A DNA stretch of 64,000 bases from Calothrix sp. PCC 7716 (GTDB lineage Bacteria; Cyanobacteriota; Cyanobacteriia; Cyanobacteriales; Nostocaceae), in NCBI RefSeq assembly GCF_019977735.1, contig NZ_AP025021.1:29645-93644 (forward strand). The letters are read 5' to 3'. Under the pieces are notes generated by a model. It had not been told where the DNA came from and ran no database searches. It was given only the letters and a program-made list of their open reading frames with translations. Shown here in pieces: positions 62,225 to 64,000 of this stretch. Numbering within the stretch: the first letter of the stretch is position 1; each line of letters opens with the position of its first letter. Position numbers and translations under genes: made by a program.

Positions 62225-62830
62225 ATGGATATTGAAGAGTTATTGCAAAGGTACGAGTTGGGAGAAAGAGATTTTGCTGGGGCTAATCTTAAAAACAGAT
62301 TTTCTAGAGATTTGAGTGGTATAGATTTAAGTGGTATCAATCTCAGAAAAGCTGTTCTTGACAGTATTGCTTTTGAAGGAGTCAATTTGAGCAAAGCTAA
62401 CTTGAGCAATCTGACCTTGTTTAAAAAATCTTTTAAAGGAGCTAACTTAAGTAGGGCTAACCTGAGCAAAACGAGACTTTTTCAAATAGGTTTTTGGGAT
62501 GCAGATTTACAAGGGGCTAACTTTAGTAAGTCTTATTTGACTGAAGGTGTTTGTTTTCGGGGGTCAAATCTCTATGAAGCTAAATTTAACTCATCTCAAC
62601 TTATTGAGGTTGATTTTCGAGATACTAACCTTATTAAAGCCAATTTTACTAAAGCTAACATCATCTATGTTGATTTCCGTGGAGCTAATTTGCAAGAAGT
62701 AAACTTCCTAGGGTCTTCGTTGAATATTACTTTGTTAAATTATGATGCCGTGCGGAAAGTATCCTATATTGAAGGTACTATTTTCCACAATACCATCATG
62801 CCTGACGGCAGTATTCGTAGTGACAGTTGA
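62225..62830 (+). CDS. Pentapeptide repeat protein, passenger gene
   Basis: The 201 aa protein starts MDIEELLQRYELGERDFAG and contains about 25 pentapeptide units (LSGINL, ANLSNL, ANFTKANI). It shares its first 15 residues in pattern and its last (GTIFHNTIMPDGSIR) with the protein at 57594, so the two are paralogues: one lies just outside and one inside the Tn3-like element. No better function can be assigned. Confidence 0.85.
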   Translation: MDIEELLQRYELGERDFAGANLKNRFSRDLSGIDLSGINLRKAVLDSIAFEGVNLSKANLSNLTLFKKSFKGANLSRANLSKTRLFQIGFWDADLQGANFSKSYLTEGVCFRGSNLYEAKFNSSQLIEVDFRDTNLIKANFTKANIIYVDFRGANLQEVNFLGSSLNITLLNYDAVRKVSYIEGTIFHNTIMPDGSIRSDS

Positions 62831-63059
62831 TTTTAGGATATCTTTTAATTTAAAGCTTTAATAATTCTTTTTTATCCATAGCTCAATTCTTGTATCAAAC
62901 AACATATATAAAGATAGCCCACGCAATAAAGGACAACCCTCTATTCATAACTAAACAGTAAAATTTTAATTTGGCTAAAGCTCATGCCTGGTAGGGCTTT
63001 TAAGACTTGACTTTATTCCAAGCGCGTACAATGAAACCCGACGAGCGCACGTTCTAACC

Positions 63060-63096
63060 TACATACGAAGAGCCAGCTTTAGTACCCATAATTAAA
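63060..63096 (+). repeat. 37-base relic related to the gene at 13571
   Basis: This segment matches 13627-13663 with two differences. On both sides the similarity ends. It appears to be debris of the hypothetical gene found near 13.6 kb. Confidence 0.6.
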
Positions 63097-63111
63097 ATGA
63101 GGTAAAATCAA

Positions 63112-63576
63112 TTATCCAAGATTTTCCCATTCACTCCATTCATCTTTACACCACCCTAAGCTACACCAGCCTCCACAACCATTAGATTGTTTTTGAAAAG
63201 CAAATGAAAGAAAGCTTTCGCCAGTTTTTAGTCGTAAACGGTTGTCACCAGTAGTATCAAACAAAAATAGCACAAGACTAACATGAAAACTATCTCCCGA
63301 TTCTTCATTTCCTACGATATCGCCACCAATTAGGGCTGACCAAGTTACAGATATAGGGGAGTTTCCTCTCTCCAATGTCCATATCCACCGACCAAACGAC
63401 GGACAATACGGGTTTTCAATATTTAATTTAATTTCAGGGTCTCGTTGAAAAGGGTGCCTAACAAACTCATGAAAATCATCCAATAGGGCATCTATGATTT
63501 CATACCAAGTTTCTCTGCTATATGCTATCTCTCCTTTTCCTGCATTCCAAAGCTTCTGTTCAAGTTCTGAATTCAT
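63112..63576 (-). CDS. Hypothetical protein, 154 aa
   Basis: The protein begins MNSELEQKLWNAGKGEIAYS and is rich in aromatic residues with a cysteine/tryptophan cluster near the end (CGGWCSLGWCKDEWSEW). No signal peptide or membrane segment. It is a passenger of the Tn3-like element, opposite in direction to the pentapeptide gene. No family was recognised; the pattern recalls small immunity-type proteins but that is only an impression. Confidence 0.5.
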   Translation of the reverse strand: MNSELEQKLWNAGKGEIAYSRETWYEIIDALLDDFHEFVRHPFQRDPEIKLNIENPYCPSFGRWIWTLERGNSPISVTWSALIGGDIVGNEESGDSFHVSLVLFLFDTTGDNRLRLKTGESFLSFAFQKQSNGCGGWCSLGWCKDEWSEWENLG

Positions 63577-63725
63577 CTTTTAATCTTCCAAAATAATAGG
63601 TTTAGGGTATTTAGGTGCAGTTCTGCCTACTACTAATTTCAACATAATTGGGGTTATCAGCCCAAGGGAACAGCAGGTTCGTAAGTAGCCGGAACTTCTC
63701 TACCTCCTAGTTTTTTAGTAACCCA

Positions 63726-63914
63726 TTACTACAGATGTGCTTAGTATATATAAACACATTAATGATTCAGAAGGTTTTGGCTGACCCGGTGTGGATGAAA
63801 CGAATGACGCACGAGGACTTAAGGGCGCTCACACCATTGATTTGGAAGCACGTTAATTCCTACGGAACCTTTCACTTGAACATGGACGAGCGGTTAGAAC
63901 TCGATGCTGTGTAA
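63726..63914 (+). pseudogene. 3' fragment of a second Tn3 transposase
   Basis: The last 62 codons of a transposase ([16 protein letters not shown] to ERLELDAV) are nearly identical to the end of the copy at 58632, with only a few residue changes such as NPYG to NSYG. Upstream similarity stops at 63726. Together with the right end repeat it forms the inverted right flank of the element. Confidence 0.85.
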
Positions 63915-63949
63915 ATTCCCAAAATTTTGATGAAATCTAGTTGGGGCAA

Positions 63950-64000
63950 AGGTTACAGCCATCGCGTGGCGGCTGATGACAGCTTCGCTACTTTTACCCC
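63950..64000 (-). repeat. Right terminal inverted repeat of the Tn3-like element
   Basis: Read on the minus strand it begins GGGGTAAAAGTAGCGAAGCT and continues as at 58546, with three single-base differences in about 50. It ends at the last base of the window, so the right target duplication cannot be seen. Confidence 0.8.

Larger units (their letters stand above)
58546..64000. mobile_element. Tn3-family element bounded by two inverted, transposase-proximal ends
   Basis: The left end begins GGGGTAAAAGTAGCGAAGCT at 58546. Its reverse complement forms the last 50 bases of the window, with three differences over about 50 bp, ending exactly at 64000. Both ends lie next to the 3' end of a Tn3 transposase: a long minus-strand copy at 58632 and a 63-codon plus-strand fragment at 63726. 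Between them are an XRE/zinc-ribbon gene, a TnpI-like recombinase, a pentapeptide gene and a hypothetical gene. The 5 bp at 58541-58545 (AGATA) would be the left target duplication; the right flank lies outside the window. Confidence 0.8.

Overview
The window looks like part of a large accessory replicon, most likely a megaplasmid, from a filamentous cyanobacterium of the Nostocales type. The signs are AT-rich DNA, a COP23-domain protein, a CTB-type double-glycine bacteriocin precursor, Uma2 and DUF2281/VapC genes, effector-associated domain (EAD) and CHAT proteins, and large LRR, WD40, HEAT and TPR STAND proteins. It has separate ParB and ParA loci, several recombinases and transposons, and no rRNA, tRNA or central metabolism genes that I can see. 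No replication initiator was recognised. The hexamer GGCGCC occurs roughly 85-90 times by eye where about 3 would be expected, but it is missing from several multi-kilobase blocks.

Layout. 0-3 kb: repeats, a ribbon-helix-helix-like regulator with two tiny downstream ORFs, a divergent hypothetical gene and a Uma2 nuclease-like gene. 3-5.4 kb: a minus-strand three-gene operon ending in a membrane coiled-coil protein. 5.9-8.8 kb: an LRR-ROC-COR (Roco) GTPase ending in an EAD1 domain. 8.9-14.2 kb: a GNAT/unknown pair with a divergent XRE regulator, a CTB bacteriocin precursor, a DDE transposase, and debris of GNAT and Tn3 genes. 14.4-19.1 kb: a small membrane protein convergent with a CHAT-STAND-TPR protein whose TPR units are almost identical. 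19.4-22.6 kb: a GGTAC repeat array, a tyrosine recombinase and ParB. 22.7-34.0 kb: secreted proteins and lipoproteins around an EAD1 gene joined to an nSTAND-WD40 gene by what looks like a programmed -1 frameshift. 34.3-36.7 kb: VapBC-like genes, a partition operon and an AGCTTTTT repeat array. 36.9-44.6 kb: a truncated AAA ATPase, COP23, trypsin-TPR, a HEAT-NACHT protein, a gene with an in-frame stop, a peptidoglycan-binding protein and Hsp20. 44.8-48.3 kb: a cysteine-cluster protein, a decayed DarG-like gene coupled to a PIN-domain gene, and two small genes. 48.5-57.5 kb: a complete pPIWI_RE operon (REase, Fe-S helicase, PIWI) followed by a C5 methylase and an Eco29kI-family endonuclease. 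57.6-64 kb: a pentapeptide protein, then a Tn3-family element with inverted ends at 58546 and 64000.

How it fits together. Much of the window reads as a defence and conflict island. At least four large signal-transduction NTPases (Roco-EAD1, EAD1-nSTAND-WD40, CHAT-STAND-TPR, HEAT-NACHT) sit near candidate effectors, alongside a PIWI-nuclease system, a restriction-modification pair and toxin-antitoxin genes. The best candidates for something undescribed are the frameshift signal at 25353-25401 that would make a 1440-residue EAD1-nSTAND-WD40 protein, and its possible EAD1-EAD1 connection to the Roco protein. All functional statements come from reading motifs; no database search was run.
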